From positions 2,316,168-2,380,167 of the forward strand of contig JAVGVS010000045.1 of assembly GCA_032718565.1 (NCBI GenBank): 64,000 nucleotides of DNA, written 5' to 3'. Numbering within the stretch: position 1 is the stretch's first letter; the number at the start of each line of letters is the position of its first letter. The DNA is from Distichodus sexfasciatus. Lineage: Eukaryota; Chordata; Actinopteri; Characiformes; Distichodontidae. Below, one piece after another: positions 1 to 11,231 of this stretch. The position numbers and the translations under genes are program-made. The notes below the pieces were generated by a model, which worked only from the letters and a program-made list of their open reading frames with translations, was not told the origin of the DNA and ran no database searches.

Positions 1-2242
1 CGACCTGCGAGCGCCTGAACTCCTCGCTTGGTGGAAATGACACCTTTGACTTCAACTGTGAGGAGGAAATACACCTCACGCCTTTCAGAGGCGGCAGCAA
101 GGCTCCCGAGAGCCAGACTCAGGACGCCCTGTCCTTTCCCGTCGTGCCGCACGAAGACTCACCGCGTGACGACTCCAGTTTTTCAGATGCACATGAGGAA
201 GGCAACGACAGCCTCTACGTGCCAAGCAAGAAGGGTGGGCGAGCTCGAAGTCCGGCGCCGCGGCGCGCTCGCTCAAAGAGGAGGTCGGCGCGGCACAGCG
301 CGCGCGACGAAGGGAAAGAAAACGCTCGCCCAGCGCTGCCAGGTCCCAATATGGAGTGCATGGGTAACATGGCGTCGCTGCTGCCACACATCCTGAAGTC
401 ACACTTGTTTTGACAACAGATATTATATTAGCTCTAACAGCTTCCTAACACCTGTGCTATAATTCTGATGGTTGTCTCACTGATGTTTTTCTGAGGTTGT
501 CTTTATAATGGTCTTAAAACTCCGTAAGCGTGACTCTGCTTTGCTTTAGACTCTGTTTGACATCAGGCTTGTCTCTGTTTCTGACTTTTGCAGGGAGCAT
601 TGAGCTGGTTGCAGAAACCTCAGACATTTCTCTGCCAGCTTGTTCAGAACATCTTGTGCAGGATCCTGACCTCAACATGCCAGAGTCAGCCCTCTGCCCA
701 CCTCCTGCCCCTGCAGCTGGATCAGTCCCATCCCTTGGTAAACCCCTGTACCAGCAATGGAACTGTTGATTGTATCTGAATGTAATATATTAGTAGGGCT
801 CAATGCTTAATGCAGAACAGAAATAACTCAGCTGTTCTATAACAGGAGTGTGCATGCAGTTGAGCTTGTTTGGGGTTCTTGGTAATTTATGATTTTCTTT
901 TAAAAGTACCAGCACATTTTCACCTACTAACCCATGATATGCTGTCCCTCTAGTTTCTTCCGAAACAGATTCAGCGTCACCACTGCCCTTCACCTGTACT
1001 AGGGAGGCGGAGCTCCTAATTGAGAGTCCTTTCTTTGAATTTGCGAGCAGCTCTAGACGTTTGTCTGAACAGGAGAATGATGTTCCTGCAGTGAATGAAG
1101 CAAGAAGGAGAAAAGGTGAAGCTGCTCTACCCCCACCCCCCATCTCCTCTCTCTCTCTCTCTCTCTCTGTGGAACTCGGTGCTGGTGGTGTGACGCATGT
1201 CAGTGGACCAGGAGGTTGTCAGTTTGAGTCTGGTTCCATCTTACCTCTGGCACTACTGCCACTGAGCCCCTAAGTGAGACCCTTTAAACCCATGAGCAGC
1301 ACAATGACTAACCCTGTAATTTAAGAGGTGGGAGGAGCTCTGGAGGAGAGGCCGAGAGACTTATAGATGCTGGAGATGTTGAGTGCAAACATAGTCTATA
1401 AATCCTCACTAATCACTTAACTTTCTATAGTTAGACAATCTGCTACAGTTGCATTAGATCTGAACTTTTAGCCACTAGAGAGCATTAAGCATTGTTTGAT
1501 CAGCAATTAAGTTTTGGTTAGACGTGTACATCGTGAAATGAGTCGAGTTTATTAACTGAACTGCCCCATAATTGTCCTTATGAGTGTTTTACACTTCTGA
1601 TCTCTTCACTCTGAACGTGTTTTCCTCCATGTTTGCACTGCTGCACTGCTTGTGTTTCTGCAGGAGGGCTGGTTGTTCGTTCCTGTCTGGGCTTGGCTTT
1701 GAGTGACGTGACAAATCTCTCCTCTGCAGCCAATCAGACGCTCCTGCCGGGCCGAGACTCCACCCCTACCCGTAAAAGGCGTTGCACAAGTTCAGTCAAC
1801 TATAAAGAGCCGTCTCTCAGCTCGTAAGTTGCTCTTCACTGGGTCTTTACATCAGGGCAGTGCAGTAAAAAAAAAAAAAGCAAGAATCGTTCCTCATCTT
1901 CATTAACTGACATGTTTTCATTAAGCATTATTTATTAAAATTGTTTTTGTAACAGGGCTCCTGTGTCTGTCTGTCTACCGGTCAATGAAATTTAGCTCAT
2001 CACTAACTCTAACCCTAGTTTCTTGCTGTAATGTCACAGTGGTGTGATGGCAGGTGGGCTGTGTGAAGTTGGTGGGGGTTTTTTCCTCATACTCTTTCTT
2101 GTGTTTTGTCTGCAGGAAACTCCGGCGCGGCGATAAGTTCACAGACACTCGCTTCCTGCGCTCACCCATCTTCAAGCAGAAATCCCGACGCTCGCTTAAA
2201 GCCATCGACAAGTACAATGAGTCCTTTGTCGGCTGTCGCTGA
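1..2242 (+). CDS. sgo1: Shugoshin 1, 3' part of the gene (5' end outside the window)
   Basis: Shugoshin protects centromeric cohesin from early removal by recruiting PP2A. Five exons are readable: <1-342, 594-737, 954-1115, 1664-1823 and 2116-2242, with intron phases 1, 1, 1, 2, giving 310 C-terminal residues. The diagnostic part is the basic SGO C-terminal motif split over the last two exons: KRRCTSSVNYKEPSLSS, then KLRRGDKFTDTRF and SPIFKQKSRRS. In the family this motif binds centromeric histone marks. Upstream exons are acidic and Ser/Pro-rich, with a basic patch around residue 80 of the visible part, as expected for the poorly conserved middle of shugoshins. The N-terminal coiled coil that binds PP2A lies outside the window. 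A polyadenylation signal follows at 2364-2369. Intron 3 (1116-1663) holds a CT microsatellite and a weak tRNA-like repeat. Sgo1 is favoured over sgo2 by the compact C-terminus; the family call is firm. Confidence 0.9.
1146..1168. repeat. (CT)n microsatellite in sgo1 intron 3
   Basis: About eleven CT units follow a C-rich stretch. The next ~110 bases (1169-1280) resemble a decayed tRNA-derived SINE: a GGTTGTCAGTTTGAGTCTGG segment is in the place of a B box. The SINE reading is weak. Confidence 0.7.
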
Positions 2243-4040
2243 GCATTTCTGTATCTGGCTTTTGTTTTAAAAAATTGCAGTTGCATTAAACTGTAAAGTT
2301 ACGTTTAGATCGTAAATATGACTGTTTTATGGCTTTTAACTCATTTTATTGACAAACGTGATTAATAAATTTCTTTTTATGTTCAGAATTCATTTTGTCT
2401 TCACCTAGCTGTGATGGATGTGGTTTTAATGACACATTGTATTGGAAAGAAATCATCCTTCTGCTGGTTTTTGTACCTTGTGTAGTGTTATTAGAGTGTT
2501 AGTATGTATGTTTGGGTTGTGTGTTCTTCATGAAGATGCCCCCAATGCCACAAGACAAATAAATATCATAAGACCCTCTGGTTTCTCTGCATTCTGTAAC
2601 CCTCCAGCAGATGTGATGGAGAAATGAAGGAAGTGGGTGTGAGGTGTTTTACTGTCAGACCTGTTGTTAAACTTCATGTTGTGTGTGTATGTGTATCTTT
2701 TGATTAAACTGTGCTTGTTTATTGAAATTTGAGGAGCTGATTTTGAACTTGCATTGATTCTTTTGTTTAGCATGTGTGTTAGAATGTGGAAAGAGAAAGA
2801 TGGAGGGAGGGGTGTGTGTGTTTGGACTTGAACCTGGGGTCTGACTGACACCTGAACTGCATCAGTGTGTCAGTAAGATGGAGCTGATGAGGCTCTAGAC
2901 TCAGTTGACTCCACTCAACCCCACTGCTGCCACATTCTGCTCAAATACCTAATGCCAACAACAAATGTCACTCGAAGACGAAGTGGGGCTAAAAAAATAT
3001 GATTATAATGTGTAAAGTGATCATTATTGGAAAAATTGTGAGCAGTGCACTACAACCTCATGTGACTTCTGCATTTGACCCATCTGTGTGGGAGCAGTGT
3101 GCAGTAGCTTGGGGAAGGTGTTCAATAAGTTACAATTGAATTAGAAGAAGTATATATTTTATATAATATGTATTTAAAAAGGGGCAGAACGGTGGCGCAG
3201 TGGCTAGCGCTGCCGCCTCACAGCGAGAAGGTCCTGGGCTCGAACCCTGGGGACGGCCGCAGGGTCCCCCTGTGTGAAGCCTGCATGCTCTCCACGTGGG
3301 CCTCCATGGGTGCGCCGGTTTCCTCCCACAGTCCAAAGGCATGCGCTATAGGTTAATTGGCCACTCTAAATTGGCCCTGTAAGGTGTGAATGTGTGTGTG
3401 ACCGTGTGAGTGTGTGTGTGAGTGTGTCTCCCGCCTTGCGCCCGAAAGTTCCCGGGATAGGCTCCGGTCCCCCCGTGACCCCAGTTGGGATTAAGCGGTT
3501 CAGATAATGAATGAATGTATTTTAAAAATACTAGTTGTAGACAGTGATAGAAAATAATGACTTGCCCGAAGATCATTAAATTTAGCACATATTTCAAACA
3601 CTAGTGAATAAATGAACTGTTAATCTTGTTCTTTCGCCTTCTCCCGCTCGGTGTCGCTAAAGCGGATAAATTGCCTCGCTGTCCGCTGTTTTGGAACTGG
3701 AAAAACGTTATACATCGGGTAACTGATTGTGGTGTGTTTTCTGAGTTTCGTTCACAATAAAGATATTAGAGAAAACTTTTTTTTTACACCGAATGCCCTT
3801 CTTGACGCAGCCCTCCCCACTTCCTGGGCTCGGGGCCGCACCAAAATTTACACTAGTGCATCCCCAGTGGCTGGGTTGAATATTAATATAACAAGAAAAT
3901 AAACTGAACATTATTTTACTGTAACGCGCTGCCAGCACTAGCAACGCCCCCTGTGGACACTCAGCGTATCTGCAGCTGCTGACGTCACCGAAGCGCATGC
4001 GCACCTCGGAGCGGAAGCGGTATCAGGGCGAACCGGAAGC
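2243..4040. other. sgo1-rpl14 intergenic region
   Basis: It holds the sgo1 3' UTR with AATAAA at 2364, short GT-rich runs near 2680 and 2810, a SINE fragment at about 3030-3120 (minus), a full SINE-like repeat at 3183-3513, and from about 3900 a more GC-rich stretch leading into the rpl14 promoter. I see no further gene. Confidence 0.6.
3183..3513 (+). repeat. tRNA-headed interspersed repeat, family A, full copy
   Basis: The head has RNA polymerase III-like boxes: TGGCGCAGTGG (A box) and GGCTCGAACCC (B box). A conserved body follows with TTTCCTCCCACAGTCC and CCCGGGATAGGCTCCGG, ending TAAGCGGTTCAGATAATGAATGAATG. The same family recurs at 22297-22626, 26575-26726 (3' part), 45448-45566 (minus, internally deleted) and, more diverged, 37095-37420 (minus). 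High similarity between dispersed copies identifies it as mobile DNA. I cannot give the database name. Confidence 0.8.
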
Positions 4041-4044
4041 TGCT

Positions 4045-4075
4045 TCGTTCTCTTTGACTGCGGACCGTCAGCATG
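4045..4075 (+). promoter_or_regulatory. rpl14 transcription start with 5'-TOP-like tract
   Basis: The sequence just before the start codon contains the pyrimidine run CGTTCTCTTTG, typical of vertebrate ribosomal-protein mRNAs whose translation is controlled through mTOR and LARP1. The 5' UTR would be only about 20-28 bases. No TATA box is visible, as usual for this class. The exact cap site is inferred. Confidence 0.55.
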
Positions 4076-6340
4076 GTGAGTGTAGTGCGACGCGCAGCCC
4101 ACAAAAAGCACAAAATACACTCAAATCTCAGTTATAGCCACGACTTTCTGTGCGTTATGTGTGTATTAGCGGTGTGGTGAGGAGCATGCGGAGGTCCGGA
4201 ACCAGTTCGTGGGGTTTGTGTGGGTTTTTTGCTCGAGGAAACCACGCGCTGTAGACAACGTGGAGGTTCAGGCCGCGCGCGCTCCAAACACACACAGCCG
4301 CGATTAAACAAGCAAAATACACTCATAAATACACACAAACATACACTAATACACATAAACACACACACAGCCGCGATTAAACAAGCAAAATACGCTCATA
4401 AATACACACAAACATACACTAATACACATAAACACACACGGAGACACGAGCAGCGCGCCGCATCGCCACACGCGAATACCGCCGCGAATCAGCTGATGTT
4501 AGCATGTTAGCATTAGCTTAAACCTGATACACGGCATAAACACACGGGCTTACAATGTTAAGCGTTAAAACACGTCAGTATTATATATAGGGAGTCTGTT
4601 GTGCACTGACAAACTAGTTCTAACAGACGTCACAATGAACTTAAATGCTTCAGGTTAGGGTGTGTAGTGTTCATAACGTCTATTTTGAGGAAACATTGTG
4701 TTCATGTATTTCACTAAGATTTTTGTTCTGTTTTATTAAATTAAAAACATTCAAAAATATGCAGTTATCTTTTAATCTGCACATGTACCGTTACTGTTTA
4801 TAGAATACTTGCCTAATGTTTTGTTTATGTTGCTGTTATTATAATTAACTTCCTATAAGAATTATTTCACTTGATCTGTTTAACTTCCATGTCAATTTTC
4901 TAAGAATGAATCGGGAAACATTTCACTATGTTGCAGTTGTATTACTGTATGCCACAGATGGTGCTGTATGGTGATTAACATGCTTCATTTGGTTTCAGGT
5001 GTTCAAGCGTTTTGTGGAAATTGGCCGTGTGGCTTACGTCGCCTTCGGGCCACACGAGGGGAAACTGGTGGCGATCGTTGACGTTATCGATCAGAACAGA
5101 GTGAGTTTTAAATACAGAGCAGGTGTGACGTGATTTAATGTGATGTGAGCGGTGTTTTAACCCCCGTCTGTGCTGCTGCTCAGGCCCTGGTGGACGGTCC
5201 ATGCAGCGGTGTGAAGCGACAGGCCATGCCCTTCAAATGCATGCAGCTGACCGACTACGTCATTAAAGTCCCTCACAGGTGAGACGAGCAGACACAATTG
5301 CTGGTGGTTTGGTGTGACGTCATCCTGCTTTAAACTCACCATAACTGTGAGTTTAAGTGAGGGAGTGATTTGTCATTGTGAACACAACACATAGTGCACC
5401 ACAACCATATGTGAGTCCTGCCGTGAAGGAGCAGTGGGCAGCTTATTGGCAGCATCCAGGGAGCAGTGTTTGGAGAGGGTACCTTGCTCACAAGTACCTC
5501 ATTGGAACCTTTACCAGTCTGGAACGTTGAGCCGGCAACTTTCCAGTAAAAGGACCAACTCCCTAACCGTTACACCACCAACTGTTCAACTTCTCAGTGT
5601 CTCTGGTGTGAGATGTGTAAACGAGGCCTGCATAGATTGTGGCCGTGTAGAATATGCAGATCACTTCGTGATTTGCCGTCTTGTAGAGCAGAGCTGCAGT
5701 AGTCAAACCCAAAGATTAATCTGAGCTTTATCTGCTATAGCAACATTAAACTGGAATCATCATTTATATCAGATTTCAGGCAGTGCTGTCAGAAGGGACC
5801 ACTGTACAGGGACCACTGCTCCAGGTTTTAGTTAATTGAAAGTTTGTAGGTTTATATTGAAATTAAACATCTCTCTCTCTCCCTGTGACCCTTAGTGCTC
5901 GTCAGAAGTTTGTCCGGCGTGCCTGGGAAAAGGCTGAGATCAATAAGAAATGGACGGAGAGCAGCTGGGCCAAAAAGATTGAAGCAAGACAGAAGGTGAT
6001 GTACATCTTTATGAATGATCTGTTCATTAATGTTTGACTTAACAGCATGTATAATATTTTCTTTTTTTCCGTTAAACGTCAATGCTGAAGCAGCTCTTGT
6101 GTCTTAACGCTTTGTGCCAAATCTCCTTTTGACAGAGAGCCAAGATGACCGACTTTGACCGTTACAAGGTCATGAAGGCCAAGAAAATGGTAAGTGATGG
6201 AGTATAAGCTTGTGACTAAATTAGCTTCTATATGCTGGAGTTTGGCTTGTGACTAAATTACCTCTTTCGTTCTGCAGAGGAACAAGATCATCAAGCACGA
6301 GATGAAGAAACTTCAGAAAGCTGCCGCCAAAAAGGCCTGA
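4073..6340 (+). CDS. rpl14: 60S ribosomal protein L14 (eL14), complete
   Basis: Component of the large cytosolic ribosomal subunit. Six coding exons: 4073-4075, 4999-5100, 5184-5278, 5896-5995, 6136-6189 and 6278-6340. They total 417 nt, or 138 residues plus stop. The protein begins MVFKRFVEIGRVAYVAFGPH, has the KOW-like N-terminal half, then a basic helical tail ending KLQKAAAKKA. It lacks the long alanine repeat seen in mammals. The first coding exon holds only the ATG: it is followed directly by GTGAGT, and exon 2 opens with GTG TTC AAG. The AATAAA at 6345-6350 lies five bases after the stop, so the 3' UTR is very short. Intron 1 carries a 73-bp tandem duplication and intron 3 a SINE. The family call is certain; orthology to rpl14 is not in doubt. 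Confidence 0.97.
4289..4440. repeat. 73-bp tandem duplication in rpl14 intron 1
   Basis: A block containing CAGCCGCGATTAAACAAGC and then AT-rich CA repeats occurs twice in a row. The unit starts at 4295 and again at 4368, so the period is 73 bp. The copies are almost identical (one clear change, ACACTC to ACGCTC), which points to a recent duplication. Confidence 0.85.
5363..5590 (-). repeat. tRNA-derived SINE, family B, in rpl14 intron 3
   Basis: Read on the minus strand it starts with a tRNA-like head (GTGTAACGGTTAGGGAGTTG, then CCGGCTCAACG at the B-box position) and continues through GGTACCTTGCTC-type and CCCTGGATGCTGCC-type body motifs to a GTCATTGTGAACACAAC tail. Other copies: 21176-21395 (+), 29345-29527 (+), 37726-37845 (+), 46808-47055 (-), and fragments near 28200-28370, 3030-3120 and 50992-51028. 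Confidence 0.75.
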
Positions 6341-6350
6341 GCTTAATAAA

Positions 6351-8057
6351 TAAATTCTGTTTGACACTTTGATCCTGACTACTTGTTTTTGTCTTTCACA
6401 CAGTGCATGTATGTTAGTGTTCAGCTTCGTGGAGCAATATGTGAGACTCAGTTTTCCAACTTGGAATTAGTGATATTAGAGGTTCTATTTTATATTCATA
6501 TGTGTTTGACGTGTTGGGTAAACCAGCACTGGAGCCTCTGCTACAATTACTTAGGAAGATGCAGGGTTTATTGTAGACAAACATTTTGTAGCATGTAATT
6601 TCTTGGTAAGCTGCACTGTGTCTACCACTGAAACCTAATAAACATTTATTTACAATTTCAATCCAGTGTAAGTATAAGAAAAACTTTTCTGGGGCACAAA
6701 AATCAAGGCGCATGAGGTGAATACTGCTCTAACAGTGCCAGTGGTACCGATACGGAGAGGCTTTGCCAGAATAAAAGAGAAAATATAAGTATCAGATGGA
6801 ATGCTGTAGTTTAAGACATTCTTGCACTTGTAATGTGTCTCTTCTGCAGTGCTGTGCACAAGTTCATGTTATGGTTATCAGTAAGGCTGTGCAATTAATT
6901 GAATTTTAATTTCAATTTCAATTTCAGCTCCAAACAATCACAAAAATAATGTAATCGACAAAAAACAATTATAATGACAATTATTTTGCCACATTACGCT
7001 CTGCAAGTATACTCATATTTTGTCTTGTGTTCCGAATGACACACGCACGCGCACTAATGCACCTTCCGAAGACTGAACGCACGTGTGTGTTCTGGTGGCG
7101 GTGTACAGTCTGAGCGGTAAAGATGGCAGAAGGAGGAGAGCAGCATAAAGTCTTAAATAGTAACACAAAGTAAAGTGTTAAATAATCGTGATTTCAAGAT
7201 TGACCAAATTAATCGTGATTATGTTTTTTTTCATAATCGAGCAGCCCTAGTTATCAGGCTGATTACTTCACAGCTTCTCCACATTTTGAAAGTCCAGTCA
7301 TGTCAAATATGTATCACTGAAACATCTGCGGTGGGAGGTAGCGCTGATGAAATATTAGAAAATGTCGGTTTTGTGTTGGTTTATGTTTTTTACACTTGAA
7401 AAGTAATTATGGAATAATTACAGCTCGCTATTACAAATAAAAATAAAAATATGTAATCATTTTAGTGATAATGTGGTGAATCTTGATGGATTTTCCATTG
7501 CATCAAGTCCTGTTACAAGCCTTGGTGTTGTAGTTTCATTTAATGAACAGTACTTTTTAACATGGCGTGCATTGCCTTCTGACAATCACGAAATAGTGCC
7601 AAATTATAAAACATACTATACTGTCTATCCTTTGTGGTTCACACATCTTTCAGTGTATGAAACTAACACAGTCAAATGAGAACTGTGGCTGAGAAACATA
7701 TTATCTGGTCTCTTCATTGCAAGTCGATCTACGAAAGGAAAAAAAAACAGTATGTGAGTCAATACCAAAAGGGTTGGTCCACTGACCCCACATCATCCCC
7801 AAAATTTGTGCTATTTACGAATGTACTGCCCATGCAGAGCCACTGCTAATGATCACGTATTTGTGAAGCTGCTCACTGCAGTTGCGTTATAATGTGGGTC
7901 CAGTTCTCCACTCACGATCATGAAAATGCCAAACCCTGATGCTTGTGGTGCTGTGGGAGGAGGAGGTTTGGCTGAGGGAGTGGGTGAAATGGTCATGTTT
8001 GATACCCTGTTGCAATAGATTCTGCAGCAGACCAGCTGATGACCATAAAGACAAACC
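6351..8057. other. rpl14-abhd5 intergenic region
   Basis: Apart from the hAT-like element at 6882-7249 I recognise nothing. Several short frames exist, but none has a domain, a codon pattern or splice sites that support a gene. The last ~200 bases are presumably the promoter and 5' UTR of the abhd5-like gene; no TATA box is evident. Confidence 0.5.
6882..7249. mobile_element. hAT-like miniature element with perfect 8-bp target duplication
   Basis: The element begins TAAGGCTGTGCAATTAATTG and ends TAATCGAGCAGCCCTA, giving imperfect terminal inverted repeats. It is flanked by GTTATCAG at 6874-6881 and again at 7250-7257, a perfect 8-bp duplication as made by hAT transposases. There is no transposase frame inside, so it is non-autonomous. 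Confidence 0.85.
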
Positions 8058-11000
8058 ATGGAAAGAGCTTTTCTGGATGGTACAGAGTGCAGCCAGAGGT
8101 AAGTGAGACGCCCAACAATGTAAAGTAATTAATTGTGTAGTATTTTATTACTCGTAGTTAAAAAGATGTTAATTACTGCTATTCCAGTTTGAAATGTGAT
8201 TCTTTACACATTGATATCAGCAAACATGTTAAAATGTTACAACCTCATCCAATGACACTGAAGGCAAAACTGAAATTCTTCTGCTGTCACACATAACCTA
8301 AATGTACATGTCAGCACGTTCGGCGCTTGTGCTGTGCTTTGTTACCACAGGTCTTCATGGTTCTCTGGCTGGTTGCCGTCCTGGTGCCCAACTTCTGCAT
8401 CCCGGCTCAAAGAAGCAGAAGACACAATCCTCCAGCGTAGGTCTTTTTGTCTCATTTTATCTCCCACTTTTAGAATTTTAGATTTCTCAAATCTAGAGGA
8501 GGGTTAGACTTCAAACAGGGTCAAAATACACTTAGTGCTCCCAAAACTCAAACCTCATAAAGACATTATTGGACCGACGTCAAGAGCCAGTTCAGAGCGA
8601 ACACTGTCACCTGCTGCCAAGATCAATTTCTTCTTTATTTAAAAAATGTCATTACGTCTGCCTTTTTTCTACTAAATTTTTATATTTATATTCTATATGA
8701 GTGCCATGTGCAACGGTGCTGGTGCTGGTGATGGTGGTGATTGTGTGCAACCTGATGCGGGTCTGACTGGAACAAAAACAATTACTACAGTTTTCCTAAT
8801 AGAAAATGTAGTTTTCCATGTCATCTTGTTCCTCTGACAACATGGCTTCCAGCTATGAAGAATATAAATGTACCCTCTGGAATATTGCGGAAAACAAACC
8901 CACACAATCCTCACCTGTGTTCCCAGCAATCACAATCCACTTCACCAGAGGATACGTACCGATATCCAGCGGTAACTACATCTGGACGCTCGGCTTCAAC
9001 GAGACCAAGAACACGGCGAACCCTCATGCTTCTCAGGTTCCTGAGAAGCTTGAGCAGGTTCCTCTGGTGCTGCTGCACGGGTTCGGGGCCGGAGTGGGGC
9101 TGTGGGTAAAGAACCTACCGGCACTGGCGCAAAGCGGGAGACCTGTGTACGCGCTGGACCTGCTTGGCTTCGGCCGCAGTAGTCGTCCCGCTGTAGAGGG
9201 CCAAGTCGAAGAGGTGGAGCGACTCTTCATCCAGTCGCTGGAGGAGTGGAGGGAGGCGATGGGGCTGCAGCTCATGATCCTGCTGGGACACGATCTGGGA
9301 GCTTACATTGCTGCAGCGTATGTGCTGTCTCACCCCCACAGGTCAGCCAGCTCGGAATGGCTTAATGGTATCAAAATTTGGCATGATAATTGAATGTTTT
9401 CTGAATTATGTATTATTTAATATTGAAGAATGACAGATTTCCTGTAAGCAGCAAGAGAAAAAGGGTTAATGCTCAATTGTCCAAGCAAGGACTAAACCCT
9501 TCATTGTCACTACCTTGTTAGACTGACTTGACCACTGTGTGTAATCATGTCAGGTTTGCTTTTTATTCTCCAGTGTAACCCTACTCTCATCATCTCATCT
9601 CTTCAAGTGCATATTTTTCTAAGTGTCCAGCCTATGTGTGATTCTGATGAAGGGTGAAGCACTTGGTGTTGGTGGAGCCGTGGGGTTTCCCAGCAAGACC
9701 AGAAGCACAGGGACCTAACACTGTCCCGCTGTGGATAAAAGCATTGGGCTCAGCAATGAATCCATTCAACCCTCTCGCTCTGCTCAGACTGGCCGGGCCT
9801 CTGGGTAATACGCCCCTCTCTTTCTCTATAGATCTTTGTAGGTTAACGAAGGGTCGAAAAGTGGGATGCTGTACCGCCTGAAAAGTGAAGAAGAGTCAGT
9901 AAATGTTGGTTCTCTTTCTCAGGTCCCATCTTGTTGCAGCTTCTCAGGTCTGACTTTAAGCAGAAATACTTGTCCTTGTTTCAGGACAATACAGTACCTG
10001 ACTACATTTACCATCTTAATGTTCAGACGCCCAGGTATAGCTGCCTTTAGCTTCAACCACTTTGTTCTTTGTTTTATGATTTTCCTTATCAGTGTGGCAA
10101 TTTGCTAATTAAATGGCAGTTTGAAGATTTCAGGAAAGAAATATTTAAAAAGTAACTGTGAGATAAATGCAAACAGTTTTAAGCTAGAACATTGTTTCTT
10201 TACATTTTAATATCTGGACTGTTTCAAATTGCATAATGTGATGCAACACTTGTGAGGAATGCACCTCCACCATGTTGCACCATCATGAGTAATTAGTTGA
10301 AGCTGTGTTTTCAGTAAAAATGTAAAGGGGTAGATTCTTTGCATTCACAACAATCTGAGAACTATGAAATACTACTGTACTGTAAACCTTTCAGTGTCTT
10401 CTGCCAAAGCTAGCCAACAAACTGGAGCAAACTGACTTACAAACTTTGCAAGTTGGAATTAACTGAAAAGCAGGATCTTTCACAAACCTCACAGTGCAGC
10501 CCTGTGTGGGTTTTATGTCCCACAGTGGTGAGACGGCATTTAGGAACATGACGGTTCCCTACGGCTGGGCTCAGAGACCCATGATGCAGCGTGTGAACAG
10601 GATCAGTCCCAACATTCCCATCTCAGTTATCTGTGGATCTCGCTCCTGTATTGACGGTCCCTCGGGACCAGCCATTCGAGACCTGAGACCCGGCTCCTGT
10701 ACCGACGTCATTGTGAGTGTGGTAGACTCCACCTGTAGTTCGATGTAAGACAACATGAAGAACTCGGGTGCTGGAGGTTGCAGTCCTGCAGAGGTTTTCT
10801 TCTTCAGATTGTCTCTCTGACACACAAACTGCAACTTAGCAAGACCCAGCAAACGAGACACTGAGAAAATGCTCAACGGCAGTGCTGTGGCTCTCCAGGA
10901 CCCGAGTCTGATGACCCTCTATAAAAATTTTATTCTTATTTCCTGTCAGGTCATAAGAGGCGCAGGGCACTATGTGTTTGCTGATCAATCGGAGGACTTC

Positions 11001-11087
11001 AACAATGCGGTGCTAAAGATCTGCAGAAACATTCAGGATGGAGAGGAAACTACAGAGGACAAAAAAGAGTCAGGGAGAGTTGGATAA
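8058..11087 (+). CDS. abhd5: ABHD5/CGI-58-like alpha/beta-hydrolase with Asp at the nucleophile position
   Basis: ABHD5 sits on lipid droplets and activates ATGL (PNPLA2) for triacylglycerol breakdown; it is itself a pseudo-lipase. Seven exons: 8058-8098, 8351-8436, 8927-9341, 9653-9804, 9923-10034, 10526-10712 and 10950-11087. They sum to 1131 nt, 376 residues (human 349). The start is the ATG in ACAAACCATGG. Features in order: the tryptophan-rich droplet-binding segment WFSGWLPSWCPTS (about residues 17-29); the oxyanion loop LLHGFGAGVGLW; LDLLGFGRSSRP; the elbow GHDLGAY with Asp165 where lipases have Ser; LVEPWGFP; SGETAFRNMTVPYGWA; RSCIDG; and GAGHYVFADQ with the HX4D motif. Asp and His of the triad are kept. 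ABHD4 keeps an elbow Ser, so ABHD5 fits better. AATAAA lies at 11226-11231. The Asp is noteworthy, since mammalian ABHD5 has Asn there. Confidence 0.93.
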
Positions 11088-11231
11088 GTGAGAGATTCTA
11101 CAGCTTCAGTGGTTATTGTAGTAGGAGTGTATATTGTGGCCTTTAAATATACTGTTATTTGCTTGTGAAACAGTCAGTCTCAGTGAACACAGAAATCATC
11201 TTCACTGTAAAGTGAGGAGATAACAAATAAA

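Noticed and set aside
5996..6135. Possible C/D snoRNA in rpl14 intron 4
   Set aside because: A GTGATGT near the start and a CTGA near the end are present, but the C box is imperfect and there is no terminal stem; many ribosomal-protein introns host snoRNAs, but this one is not supported.
8693..8926. Frame upstream of abhd5 exon 3 giving a long N-terminus (MSSCSSDNMAS...)
   Set aside because: The upstream exons at 8058 and 8351 carry the Trp-rich anchor and join in phase at the acceptor at 8926; the sequence before it is intron.
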